64,000 nt of DNA from contig JAHHQP010000001.1 of the NCBI GenBank assembly GCA_020026355.1, positions 49,916-113,915 of the forward strand. The letters are read 5' to 3'. The position numbers were made by a program, and so were the translations under genes. The stretch's first letter is position 1. Every line of letters starts with the position of its first letter. The notes below the pieces were generated by a model, which saw nothing but the letters and a program-made list of their open reading frames with translations, did no database searches and was not told where the DNA came from. Origin of the DNA: Bacteroidales bacterium (lineage in GTDB: Bacteria > Bacteroidota > Bacteroidia > Bacteroidales > UBA932). Shown in pieces: positions 37,601 through 44,580 of this stretch.

Positions 37601-37916
37601 TGTTCATATCCTCCATCATGCGACTGATGGCCGCCGTACGTTGTACGCCGAGGGAAGATTTATAGTTACTGCGCTGCAGATTCTTTCCGGAATCCGGAAG
37701 AAAGAAGGCACAATCTCCTTCCGTCAGGCTGTAAAGATCTGACACACAATACTCGGCATCCTCCTTGGTCGGCAATACGATCACCTGCAGACCGGCTCTT
37801 TTGAGCAAGGAAACGATGAACCACCTTGCAGAAAGATATAAGCCGCTGCAAGAGGCTTCAGCACCGGATTCCACAATTTTCTCCAGTTGCTGCAAAGATT
37901 CTGAGCTTATCAACAT
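34674..37916 (-). CDS. mfd: transcription-repair coupling factor
   Basis: The 1080-residue product removes RNA polymerase stalled at DNA lesions and recruits UvrA. Domains in order are a UvrB-homology region (residues about 1-330, shorter than in E. coli, total 1148), the CarD-like RNA-polymerase-interacting domain at about 415-500 (GDYVVHIDYGIGIFGGLVRM), and the SF2 helicase/translocase with Walker A GDVGFGKTEVAVRAAF near 560. Then come DEEQ in LLIIDEEQKFG, SAT-equivalent LTATPIPRTLQ, the TRG-like motif AHGQMEAKVLE and the QLRGRVGRS motif. A TRCF C-terminal domain ends the protein. The start codon overlaps one TTATCAACA element, and two more lie within the first 350 bases of coding sequence. 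It diverges from ruvB. Confidence 0.97.
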   Translation of the reverse strand: MLISSESLQQLEKIVESGAEASCSGLYLSARWFIVSLLKRAGLQVIVLPTKEDAEYCVSDLYSLTEGDCAFFLPDSGKNLQRSNYKSSLGVQRTAAISRMMEDMNNLLINGNFVDNFGAKGLPGTYIVTYPAALEEEIPPVSTIKSSILTINVHDELSHQQIIETLVGQGFEKVDFVSEPGQFAIRGAVADIFSYSFNNPYRFSFFGDEVEKINVFDCNTQLSIESVTKADIYPNLELSDESTEAGTRILDILPENTLVWLDSPDLYSDTELWPSFERFQKVYLNVPLNTPAPAKTVRFNIAPQPVFNKNFELLTMDIRKRMEEGYKVLIYGEKKSQLDRLHNILAENEGLIPSFVPGHNIHSGFIDHDDKVCCYCDHEIFDRFHRVSIRRSVDKSEQLTINDLSSFAIGDYVVHIDYGIGIFGGLVRMKDDKGRIHEVVKLTYRDGDVVFISVHALHKISRYKSKEAEVPKINKLGSKVWQNLKSSTKSKVKDIAKDLIQLYAKRKSVHGFAFSPDSFMQQELESSFMYEDTPDQEKAVKAVKADMEDDCPMDRLVCGDVGFGKTEVAVRAAFKAVADNKQVAVLVPTTILALQHFKTFQNRLKDFPCSIDYVSRLRTAKEISQIQERLKKGTLDIVIGTHKLIGKGFEFKDLGLLIIDEEQKFGVGAKEKLRQLKASVDTLTLTATPIPRTLQFSLLGARDLSIINTPPPNRIPVQTEIMLFDPDEVKKIIDYELNRGGQLFFVHNRVEELQSIHDILHRLVPDMKICVAHGQMEAKVLENKILDFMAGDYDMLLCTTIIENGLDIPNANTIIINQAQNIGLSDLHQLRGRVGRSNRRAFCYLIVPPLVSITDEARRRLKAIESFSDLGSGFNIAMQDLDIRGAGNLLGAEQSGFITDMGFETYQKILAEAMEELGVETGITAKSDLEKFVSDCTIETDQVALIPDTYINVTAEKIRIYKELDSLDTEKEIISMRGKLEDRFGPVPEELERLFDIIRIRQTAKALGFEKVIIKNGVMIAFFITNPLSQYYRSKKFSDVLEKITAYPQKIELKQSDNKLRIFVRNVDNLSKAYEILTKL

Positions 37917-38189
37917 TTGCGTAAAAAATCGGTTGAAAACCTGTTTAAAACCCTGTTGAAACTAAATGATAACTAAATTTAACATTGATGATATTTTGTA
38001 TAAGCCATGCGGAATTCTCATATCAAAAAGAAATCCTGATTTTTTTTCATCAAGAAATCAAATGCGTAGTGAACAGCTTATCAACAAGAGACCACACTGA
38101 TTTCCAATCACTTGGTTAGTGTTATCAACATATCAACAGGACAATAATAATCAATACTTTTAAAAAAAAATCTATCTTTGTAAATAAAT
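37570..38189. other. candidate replication origin (oriC) with DnaA-box-like repeats
   Basis: Five exact TTATCAACA 9-mers, all on the plus strand, lie at 37570, 37589, 37907, 38078 and 38122, with a sixth near copy (ATATCAACA) at 38130. The 9-mer is one base from TTATCCACA, the classical DnaA box. The 273-base spacer between divergent mfd and ruvB (37917-38189) is AT-rich, with several T and A runs suitable for unwinding. Most genes are transcribed away from this point on both sides. dnaA itself is not in the window, which is not unusual for this phylum. The call is an inference that needs whole-genome skew to confirm. Confidence 0.5.
38173..38180 (+). promoter_or_regulatory. -7 box of ruvB
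   Basis: TATCTTTG is a perfect match ending nine bases before ATG 38190, so the mRNA leader is almost absent. No TTTG is seen at the correct distance. Confidence 0.5.
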
Positions 38190-39224
38190 ATGAATGAGAT
38201 GAAGGAGAATGGATTCAACCCGCATGACATCAATGGGAACAAAGATAAGGAAATAGACGGAATTATCAGGCCGCAAGGGCTGGAAGAGTTCTCCGGTCAA
38301 GACAAGATAATCTCGAATCTCAAGATCTTCGTAGCCGCTGCAAAAATGCGAGGCGAGTCCTTGGACCACGTGCTTTTTCACGGCCCTCCGGGACTGGGAA
38401 AAACGACCTTGGCACACATCATCGCGAACGAACTTGGCGTGAACATGAAGGTCACTTCCGGACCTATTCTCGACAAGCCGGGAGACTTGGCTGGACTGCT
38501 GACTTCCCTGGAAGAAGGGGATGTTCTTTTCATCGATGAAATCCATCGTCTTTCTCCGGTCGTGGAAGAATATCTCTATTCCGCGATGGAAGATTTCGTG
38601 ATCGACATCATGATCGATAAAGGACCGGGAGCCCGTTCGGTCCGCATCGCACTCAATCCTTTCACTCTGGTCGGAGCGACGACGAGAAGCGGCCTTCTGA
38701 CCTCTCCGCTCCGTGCCCGTTTCGGCATCAAATGCGCTCTTGAATATTATGACACTCCGACCCTGGTCCGCATCGTCAAACGCAGTGCTTCCATATTGAA
38801 TATAGAAATCGAGGAAGATGCCGCTTTCGAAATCGCGCTGAGGAGCCGCGGAACCCCCCGTATTGCCAATTCGCTCCTCCGTCGTGTCCGGGATTTCGCA
38901 CAGGTTATCGGTAATGGGCATGTGGATTTATCGATTGCCCGCTATGCACTGGATGCGCTGAACATCGACAAGAGGGGACTGGATGCCATAGACAACAAGA
39001 TTCTCCGCACGATCATCACCAAGTTCAAAGGAGGGCCGGTCGGAGCGAACACGATCGCGACTGCGGTCGGCGAGGATCAGGGAACCTTGGAGGAAGTCTA
39101 TGAACCGTTCCTTATAAAAGAGGGCTTCATCATCCGTACTCCGAGAGGGCGTGAAGCTACTGAATTGGCGTACAAGCATCTGGGCTTCGAACTAAAACAG
39201 CAGGAAGAAGGAAGCTTGTTCTAA
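38190..39224 (+). CDS. ruvB: Holliday junction branch-migration helicase RuvB
   Basis: The 344-residue AAA+ motor drives RuvA-bound Holliday junctions. Walker A is [14 protein letters not shown] (about residues 62-75), Walker B is [11 protein letters not shown], sensor 1 lies in [20 protein letters not shown] with its arginine, and the winged-helix DNA-binding end contains [20 protein letters not shown] and [10 protein letters not shown] second ATG nine bases in is also possible. Transcribed divergently from mfd, across the candidate origin. ruvA is in the same window at 46.8 kb on the opposite strand, so the two subunits are not in one operon. The sdhA promoter begins right at the ruvB stop. 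Confidence 0.97.
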   Translation: MNEMKENGFNPHDINGNKDKEIDGIIRPQGLEEFSGQDKIISNLKIFVAAAKMRGESLDHVLFHGPPGLGKTTLAHIIANELGVNMKVTSGPILDKPGDLAGLLTSLEEGDVLFIDEIHRLSPVVEEYLYSAMEDFVIDIMIDKGPGARSVRIALNPFTLVGATTRSGLLTSPLRARFGIKCALEYYDTPTLVRIVKRSASILNIEIEEDAAFEIALRSRGTPRIANSLLRRVRDFAQVIGNGHVDLSIARYALDALNIDKRGLDAIDNKILRTIITKFKGGPVGANTIATAVGEDQGTLEEVYEPFLIKEGFIIRTPRGREATELAYKHLGFELKQQEEGSLF

Positions 39225-39228
39225 TATT

Positions 39229-39260
39229 TTTGCTCTTTTCCTTAAAAATGACTAAAATTG
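39229..39260 (+). promoter_or_regulatory. sdhAB promoter
   Basis: TTTG at 39229-39232, a spacer of exactly 20 bases and TAAAATTG at 39253-39260 (one mismatch in the -7 box) lie 29 bases before sdhA and directly after the ruvB stop. Confidence 0.65.
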
Positions 39261-39289
39261 TAGCGAAATTTCATTAATACTATATTTAA

Positions 39290-41236
39290 ATGGCCGAAAA
39301 ATTAATTTCTAAGATTCCTGAGGGACCTTTGTCCGAAAAGTGGACGAAGCATAAGACTCAGATCCGTGTTGTCAGTCCTGGCAACAAACGGAAAATGGAA
39401 ATCATTGTCATCGGAACTGGTCTCGGTGGTGCATCTGCAGCTGCTTCACTTGGAGAATTAGGATACAATGTAAAAGTATTCTGTATCAGCGATTCCCCAC
39501 GTAGAGCGCATTCCATCGCCGCTCAAGGTGGTATCAACGCTGCCAAGAACTATCAGAATGACAACGACTCCATCTATCGTCTCTTCTACGATACCATCAA
39601 GGGTGGTGACTACCGTAGCCGTGAAGCTAACGTCTACCGTCTTGCTGAAGTGAGCAACAATATCATTGATCAGTGTGTTGCTCAGGGTGTGCCTTTCGCT
39701 CGTGAATACGGCGGAATGCTTGCCAACCGATCATTCGGAGGTGCGCAGGTCAGCCGTACCTTCTATGCGCGTGGTCAAACCGGACAGCAGCTTCTTCTCG
39801 GAGCCTATGCCGCTTTGAACCGTCAGATTGCTGCCGGTACAGTGAAGAGCTATCCTCGTCATGAGATGCTTGATCTGGTCCTGATCAACGGTGAGGCAAA
39901 AGGTATCATTACCAGGAATCTCGTGACCGGTGAAATTGAAAGATTCGGTGCACACGCAGTCGTTCTGGCCAGCGGTGGTTACGGAAACACTTACTTCCTT
40001 TCTACCAACGCCATGAACTCCAACGCTTCCGCAGCTTGGCAGTGCTATAAGAAAGGTGCATTCTTCGCAAACCCATGTTTCGCGCAGATCCATCCGACCT
40101 GTATTCCTGTACACGGCGAGCAGCAGTCTAAACTGACCTTGATGTCAGAGTCGCTCCGTAATGACGGACGTATCTGGGTACCTAAGAAACTTGAAGATGT
40201 AGCGAAACTTCGTAAACATGAGATCAAGGCTTCCGACATTCCGGAAGAAGACAGAGACTACTACCTCGAGCGTCGTTATCCGGCTTTCGGAAACCTCGTA
40301 CCTCGTGACGTGGCTTCCCGTGCCGCAAAGGAGAGATGTGATGCCGGTTACGGTGTCAACGAGACAGGACTTGCCGTATTCCTTGATTTCAAATCCGCAA
40401 TTGAAAGATTGGGTAAAGATGTCATCGCAGCCAGGTATGGTAACTTGTTCCAGATGTACAACAAGATTACTGATACCGATCCTTACAAGGAACCGATGAT
40501 GATCTACCCTGCGATCCATTATACGATGGGTGGTATCTGGGTTGACTACAACCTCATGACTACTATCCCTGGTCTTTATGCAATCGGTGAGGCAAACTTC
40601 TCAGACCACGGTGGAAACCGTCTCGGTGCATCTGCATTGATGCAGGGTCTTGCTGACGGTTACTTCATCCTTCCTTACACTATCGGTGACTATCTTGCTT
40701 CCAGATTCAAGGATCCTAAGACTGACATCAACGCTCCTGAGTTTGAAGAGGCTGAGAAGAAAGTCAGGGAGAAGATCGAGAAAGTATTCTCTATCAAGGG
40801 TAAGGAGAGTGTAGATACCATCCACAAGAAACTTGGCCACGTCATGTGGGAATATGTCGGTATGGCCCGTGATGAGGCTGGATTGAAGAAAGCGATCGAG
40901 CTGATCGACGACCTCAAGAAAGAGTTCTGGGAGAATGTCTATGTACCGGGTGAGAACGGTGAATTCAATCAGGAGCTTGAGAAAGCACTGAGATTGATCG
41001 ATTTCTTCGAGGTAGGTGAACTCATGGCACGTGATGCTCTCAACCGTAGAGAATCTTGTGGCGGTCACTTCCGCGTAGAAATGCAGACTGAAGAGGGCGA
41101 GACCAAACGTGATGACGAGCACTACATGTACGTTTCCGCTTGGGAGTACAAGGGCGAAGGCGTCGAGCCTGAGCTCCATAAGGAGCCTCTGAAGTATGAG
41201 AATATCAAGATCGCTACTAGAAACTATAAAGACTAA
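39290..41236 (+). CDS. sdhA: fumarate reductase/succinate dehydrogenase flavoprotein subunit
   Basis: The 648-residue product is the catalytic FAD subunit of complex II. A short N-terminal extension precedes the FAD dinucleotide fold [20 protein letters not shown] (about 39-58). The covalent FAD histidine is in [16 protein letters not shown]. Substrate-site signatures include [16 protein letters not shown] and the catalytic Arg/His regions [12 protein letters not shown] and [10 protein letters not shown]. The [18 protein letters not shown] segment binds FAD. In anaerobic Bacteroidales this enzyme mainly reduces fumarate at the cytoplasmic face of the inner membrane. sdhB follows after five bases. 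The usual cytochrome b gene (sdhC/frdC) is not upstream, where ruvB sits instead. Confidence 0.95.
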   Translation: MAEKLISKIPEGPLSEKWTKHKTQIRVVSPGNKRKMEIIVIGTGLGGASAAASLGELGYNVKVFCISDSPRRAHSIAAQGGINAAKNYQNDNDSIYRLFYDTIKGGDYRSREANVYRLAEVSNNIIDQCVAQGVPFAREYGGMLANRSFGGAQVSRTFYARGQTGQQLLLGAYAALNRQIAAGTVKSYPRHEMLDLVLINGEAKGIITRNLVTGEIERFGAHAVVLASGGYGNTYFLSTNAMNSNASAAWQCYKKGAFFANPCFAQIHPTCIPVHGEQQSKLTLMSESLRNDGRIWVPKKLEDVAKLRKHEIKASDIPEEDRDYYLERRYPAFGNLVPRDVASRAAKERCDAGYGVNETGLAVFLDFKSAIERLGKDVIAARYGNLFQMYNKITDTDPYKEPMMIYPAIHYTMGGIWVDYNLMTTIPGLYAIGEANFSDHGGNRLGASALMQGLADGYFILPYTIGDYLASRFKDPKTDINAPEFEEAEKKVREKIEKVFSIKGKESVDTIHKKLGHVMWEYVGMARDEAGLKKAIELIDDLKKEFWENVYVPGENGEFNQELEKALRLIDFFEVGELMARDALNRRESCGGHFRVEMQTEEGETKRDDEHYMYVSAWEYKGEGVEPELHKEPLKYENIKIATRNYKD

Positions 41237-41241
41237 TTGAG

Positions 41242-42021
41242 ATGGATTTAACTTTGAAAGTATGGCGTCAGAAAAACGCCAAAGCAAAAGGACATTTTGA
41301 GACCTACAAGGTCAAGAATATATCCCCAGACAGCTCTTTCCTCGAGATGCTCGATATCCTGAACGAGCAGCTCATTCAAGAGGGTATGGATCCGGTAGCT
41401 GTCGAGAAGGGATGCCAGAGCAGTGGTCCTGTATCCTTCGACCATGACTGCCGTGAGGGTATCTGCGGTGCTTGCTCATTATATATCGACGGTAGAGCAC
41501 ATGGACCAGACGATGAGGTGACTACCTGTCAGCTCCACATGCGTAAATTCCATGACGGCGACACCATTACGATCGAGCCGTGGAGAAGTAAGGGATTTCC
41601 TGTCATCAAGGACCTTGTCGTAGACCGTCAGGCATTCGACAAGATTCTCCAGGCTGGCGGTTACATTTCCGTCGGTACAGGTGGAGTTCCAGATGCGAAT
41701 ACAGTTCCTATTCCGTTCGAGAAGGCTGAGGAAAGTATGGATGCTGCCGCATGCATCGGTTGCGGTGCTTGTGTGGCTACCTGCAAAAACGGTTCTGCGA
41801 TGCTTTTCGTCGCTGCTCGTGTCAGCTCTCTGGCTCTGCTTCCTCAAGGTAAGGTTGAAGGTGCGAAACGTGCAAAAGCAATGGTTGCCAAGATGGATGA
41901 ACTCGGTTTCGGTTCATGTACGAATACCAGAGCTTGTGAGATGGAGTGCCCTAAGCACGTGACCGTTTCTCACATCGCACGTCTGAACAGAGAATTCCTC
42001 AGCGCTAAATTCAAAGATTAG
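41242..42021 (+). CDS. sdhB: fumarate reductase/succinate dehydrogenase iron-sulfur subunit
   Basis: The 259-residue electron-transfer subunit of complex II. The N-terminal [2Fe-2S] ligands are in [10 protein letters not shown] (Cys70, 75, 78) plus TTCQLHM. The second domain has [17 protein letters not shown] and a later [15 protein letters not shown] for the [4Fe-4S] and [3Fe-4S] clusters. Compared with Bacteroides sequences I remember, there is an insert of about ten residues with an extra cysteine ([10 protein letters not shown], residues 54-63) directly before the first cluster. It is cotranscribed with sdhA and followed by a strong terminator. Confidence 0.95.
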   Translation: MDLTLKVWRQKNAKAKGHFETYKVKNISPDSSFLEMLDILNEQLIQEGMDPVAVEKGCQSSGPVSFDHDCREGICGACSLYIDGRAHGPDDEVTTCQLHMRKFHDGDTITIEPWRSKGFPVIKDLVVDRQAFDKILQAGGYISVGTGGVPDANTVPIPFEKAEESMDAAACIGCGACVATCKNGSAMLFVAARVSSLALLPQGKVEGAKRAKAMVAKMDELGFGSCTNTRACEMECPKHVTVSHIARLNREFLSAKFKD

Positions 42022-42056
42022 TGTCATGTCGGTTTATCCGGCAGCATGAAAATATG

Positions 42057-42092
42057 AAGCGGCCGCTATCTTGAGATAGCAGCCGCTTTTTT
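42057..42092 (+). terminator. intrinsic terminator of sdhAB
   Basis: A GC-rich stem AAGCGGCcGCTATC / GATAGCaGCCGCTT with one mismatch and loop TTGA is followed by six T. It lies 36 bases after the sdhB stop. Confidence 0.92.
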
Positions 42093-42122
42093 CTTGACGA
42101 TCTCGGAGGAAGGTCGCTTCAT

Positions 42123-43307
42123 TTACCAGAGGAAGTTGTCGAAAGGCCAGCGTCCGGCATGGATTTCCGCCACCATTTTGTACAAATCGTTCCTAAGTTT
42201 CTCGATGCCGATCTTCTTTTTCGCGGAGATGAAGATACATGGTGTGTTTTCTTTTGCAATCCAACTGTTTTTCAGTTCCTCAAGACTGTAATTTTCGGGC
42301 TTTTTAGGGACAAGTGAAAATTCGTCATACTCTTCATACCTATAGGCGTCGATCTTGTTGAATACGACGTAAACTGGCTTGTCTGAGGCCTTGATATCCT
42401 TCAATGTATCTTCCACTACTTTCATATGTTCCTCGTAGTTCGGATGGGAGATATCCACCACATGAACGAGAATGTCGGCTTCTCGGACTTCATCCAAGGT
42501 ACTCTTGAAGGCTTCCACAAGCTGGGTAGGGAGTTTCCTGATGAAACCTACGGTGTCGCTCAGGAGGAATGGTACATTTTCGATCACGACTTTGCGGACC
42601 GTCGTATCCAAAGTAGCGAAAAGCTTGTTCTCTGCAAATACATCACTTTTTGCCAACATGTTCATGATCGTACTTTTCCCGACATTCGTATAGCCAACGA
42701 GCGAAATCCTGACCAGAGATCCGCGGTTTCCACGCTGAGAGGCCATCTGTTTATCTACCTTTTTCAGCTGTTCTTTCAGTTTGGCGATCTTGTCCTGGAT
42801 GATACGACGGTCCGTTTCGATCTGGGTCTCACCTGGTCCTCTCATTCCGATACCACCTTTCTGGCGTTCCAAGTGGGTCCACATCCTGGTCAATCTTGGT
42901 AAAAGATACTGGTACTGAGCCAGCTCAACCTGCATTTTCGCATAGGCCGTTTTCGCTCTTTGCGCGAAAATGTCCAGAATGAGGTTCGTCCTGTCCAGAA
43001 TCCTGACTTTGACGATGCTTTCTATGTTTCTCAATTGGGTAGGGGAGAGTTCATCATCAAAGATGACTACATCGATTTCGTTTTCTTCGATATACGTCCT
43101 GATTTCTTCCAGTTTACCGCTTCTGATATAGGTCCTGTTGTCCGGTTTGTCGACTTTCTGGATAAATTTCTTCACACCCATGGCTCCCGCTGTCTCAGCC
43201 AGGAACTCGAGTTCGTCCAGATATTCCATGATCTGTCTTTCGTCGTCACCCTGCTTGATGACTCCGACGAATACGGCTCTGTCTTTGTAAATTTCTTCTT
43301 TCTTCAT
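42123..43307 (-). CDS. hflX: ribosome-associated GTPase HflX
   Basis: The 394-residue product has an N-terminal HflX domain (about 12-185, with YIRSGKLEEIRTYI and the glycine-rich linker KGGIGMRGPGETQIE). The GTPase domain has G1 GYTNVGKST, G2/G3 LFATLDTTVR and DTVGFIRKLP, and G4 NKID. HflX binds the 50S subunit and splits stalled ribosomes under stress. The start codon is unusual: the T-run of the tonB terminator ends only three bases upstream, leaving no space for a separate promoter or ribosome site. Expression may depend on read-through, or on a promoter hidden in the end of tonB. Confidence 0.95.
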   Translation of the reverse strand: MKKEEIYKDRAVFVGVIKQGDDERQIMEYLDELEFLAETAGAMGVKKFIQKVDKPDNRTYIRSGKLEEIRTYIEENEIDVVIFDDELSPTQLRNIESIVKVRILDRTNLILDIFAQRAKTAYAKMQVELAQYQYLLPRLTRMWTHLERQKGGIGMRGPGETQIETDRRIIQDKIAKLKEQLKKVDKQMASQRGNRGSLVRISLVGYTNVGKSTIMNMLAKSDVFAENKLFATLDTTVRKVVIENVPFLLSDTVGFIRKLPTQLVEAFKSTLDEVREADILVHVVDISHPNYEEHMKVVEDTLKDIKASDKPVYVVFNKIDAYRYEEYDEFSLVPKKPENYSLEELKNSWIAKENTPCIFISAKKKIGIEKLRNDLYKMVAEIHAGRWPFDNFLW

Positions 43308-43310
43308 ACT

Positions 43311-43338
43311 AAAAAAAGGCTGTCCCGAAGGACAGCCT
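43311..43338 (-). terminator. intrinsic terminator of tonB, abutting hflX
   Basis: On the minus strand the perfect 9-bp stem AGGCTGTCC / GGACAGCCT closes a TTCG tetraloop and is followed by seven T, which run to within three bases of the hflX ATG. It lies 22 bases after the tonB stop. Confidence 0.92.
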
Positions 43339-43360
43339 ATATTAATTGTTGTGGATTCGA

Positions 43361-44053
43361 TTATCTCAATTTGAAGATAACAGGGAAGGTGTAGACTACC
43401 GGAACTGCACGGTCTCTCTGTTTACCTGGGGTCCACTTCGGGGACATTGAGACAACTCTGACAGCCTCTTTGTCCAGTGAAGGATCCACTCCACGGAGGA
43501 CTCGTACTTTTCCTACGGTACCGTCTTTACCTACTGTGAATTCCAAGGTGACACGTCCCTGCACTCCGTTTTCTTTAGCAGTCTCAGGGTAGACAAGTCT
43601 CTGGTTCACCCATTTGGAGAATTGGTTGGCATCTCCACCCATGAATGACGGTTTTTCCTCTACCATCACGAAAGGTACAGATTCTTCTTCCACAACCTCT
43701 TCTTCAACTTCCTCTACATAATCAGTGATTTCAATCTCGAAATCCGTTTCATCTTCCAGGTTGATGAAGTTGAATTCTTCAACATCTACATTATCATCGA
43801 CGATGTCGATCTTGTCCAGGAAGGTAGGAAGTACTGGCGCTTCTGGTGGTGGAGGAGTCTCTTGAGTTGATGGAGGTGGAGCCTCTTCAACATACTCTAC
43901 AAGATTTTCCACTTCCAACTCCTTTACTTCTACTTTTTCGGTTGTCCATTCAAAAGCAAAGTAAAGTGCACTTAGAGCCAGTATTAGACCAACTTCTGTG
44001 AAAAGCAATTTCTTGTTTTCCAAATTCGCTTTTTCTGACTTTTTAAGTTCCAT
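43361..44053 (-). CDS. energy transducer TonB
   Basis: The 230-residue product has a cytoplasmic N-terminus, a single membrane helix at about 17-36 (LLFTEVGLILALSALYFAF), an acidic and proline-containing linker (APPPSTQETPPPPEAP, then many Glu/Asp to about 130), and the C-terminal TonB domain. That domain carries the family YP motif (RLVYPETAKENGVQGRVTLEFTV). It couples the proton-motive force through ExbBD to outer-membrane transporters such as the SusC in this window. No exbB or exbD is adjacent. The linker is much more acidic than the Lys-Pro/Glu-Pro repeats of E. coli TonB. Confidence 0.93.
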   Translation of the reverse strand: MELKKSEKANLENKKLLFTEVGLILALSALYFAFEWTTEKVEVKELEVENLVEYVEEAPPPSTQETPPPPEAPVLPTFLDKIDIVDDNVDVEEFNFINLEDETDFEIEITDYVEEVEEEVVEEESVPFVMVEEKPSFMGGDANQFSKWVNQRLVYPETAKENGVQGRVTLEFTVGKDGTVGKVRVLRGVDPSLDKEAVRVVSMSPKWTPGKQRDRAVPVVYTFPVIFKLR

Positions 44054-44135
44054 ATCTCGATTACTTTATTTTCATAAATGCTCGGTAAAGTTAGAAATAA
44101 ATATTTCAAAATTCAACTTTTTTATATAATAGTTG

Positions 44136-44143
44136 TATTTTTG
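44136..44143 (+). promoter_or_regulatory. -7 box of ybeY
   Basis: TATTTTTG matches TAnnTTTG and ends 16 bases before ATG 44160. No clear -33 box is seen. Confidence 0.45.
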
Positions 44144-44159
44144 CAGAAAATTCAACATC

Positions 44160-44579
44160 ATGATAACCTATAATTCTGAAGATACTGATTTCATTTTCAA
44201 GGGCAAGTTGAAAAACAGCAAGTGGCTCAAGCTTGTAGCCGAGAGTGAAGTCAGGACTTTAGGCGATATCGCCATCATTTTCTGTTCCGATCCGTACCTT
44301 CTTGACATCAACCGGAAATTTCTTCAGCATGACTATTATACGGACATCATCACTTTTGACTATTGTGAAGGCGAGGTACTCAGCGGGGATCTCTTCATCA
44401 GCGTCGACAGCGTCCGCGACAATTCCGTCGAGTTCGGTACGGAATTCAAGGATGAGCTGAATCGTGTCATCGTTCATGGTCTTCTTCATCTTATCGGCTA
44501 TGACGACCATACGGAAGAAGATATCAAGATGATGCGTTCCAAAGAAAATTATTATTTGTCTTTGAGGGAACTTTTATAA
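44160..44579 (+). CDS. ybeY: endoribonuclease YbeY (16S rRNA maturation)
   Basis: The product has 139 residues from ATG 44160; an in-frame TTG 27 bases earlier precedes the -7 box and is not credible. The metal site [12 protein letters not shown] gives three histidines in the H-x3-H-x5-D-H layout of the UPF0054 family, and the preceding strand [10 protein letters not shown] is typical. It processes the 3' end of 16S rRNA and takes part in ribosome quality control. The mnmG gene begins one base after its stop, so the two are translationally coupled. Confidence 0.94.
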   Translation: MITYNSEDTDFIFKGKLKNSKWLKLVAESEVRTLGDIAIIFCSDPYLLDINRKFLQHDYYTDIITFDYCEGEVLSGDLFISVDSVRDNSVEFGTEFKDELNRVIVHGLLHLIGYDDHTEEDIKMMRSKENYYLSLRELL

Positions 44580-44580
44580 T

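Noticed and set aside
38366..38380. CACGTG core in ruvB as a second parS
   Set aside because: Its flanks (GGACCACGTGCTTT) do not match the outer arms of parS; likewise for CACGTG in sdhA and sdhB.
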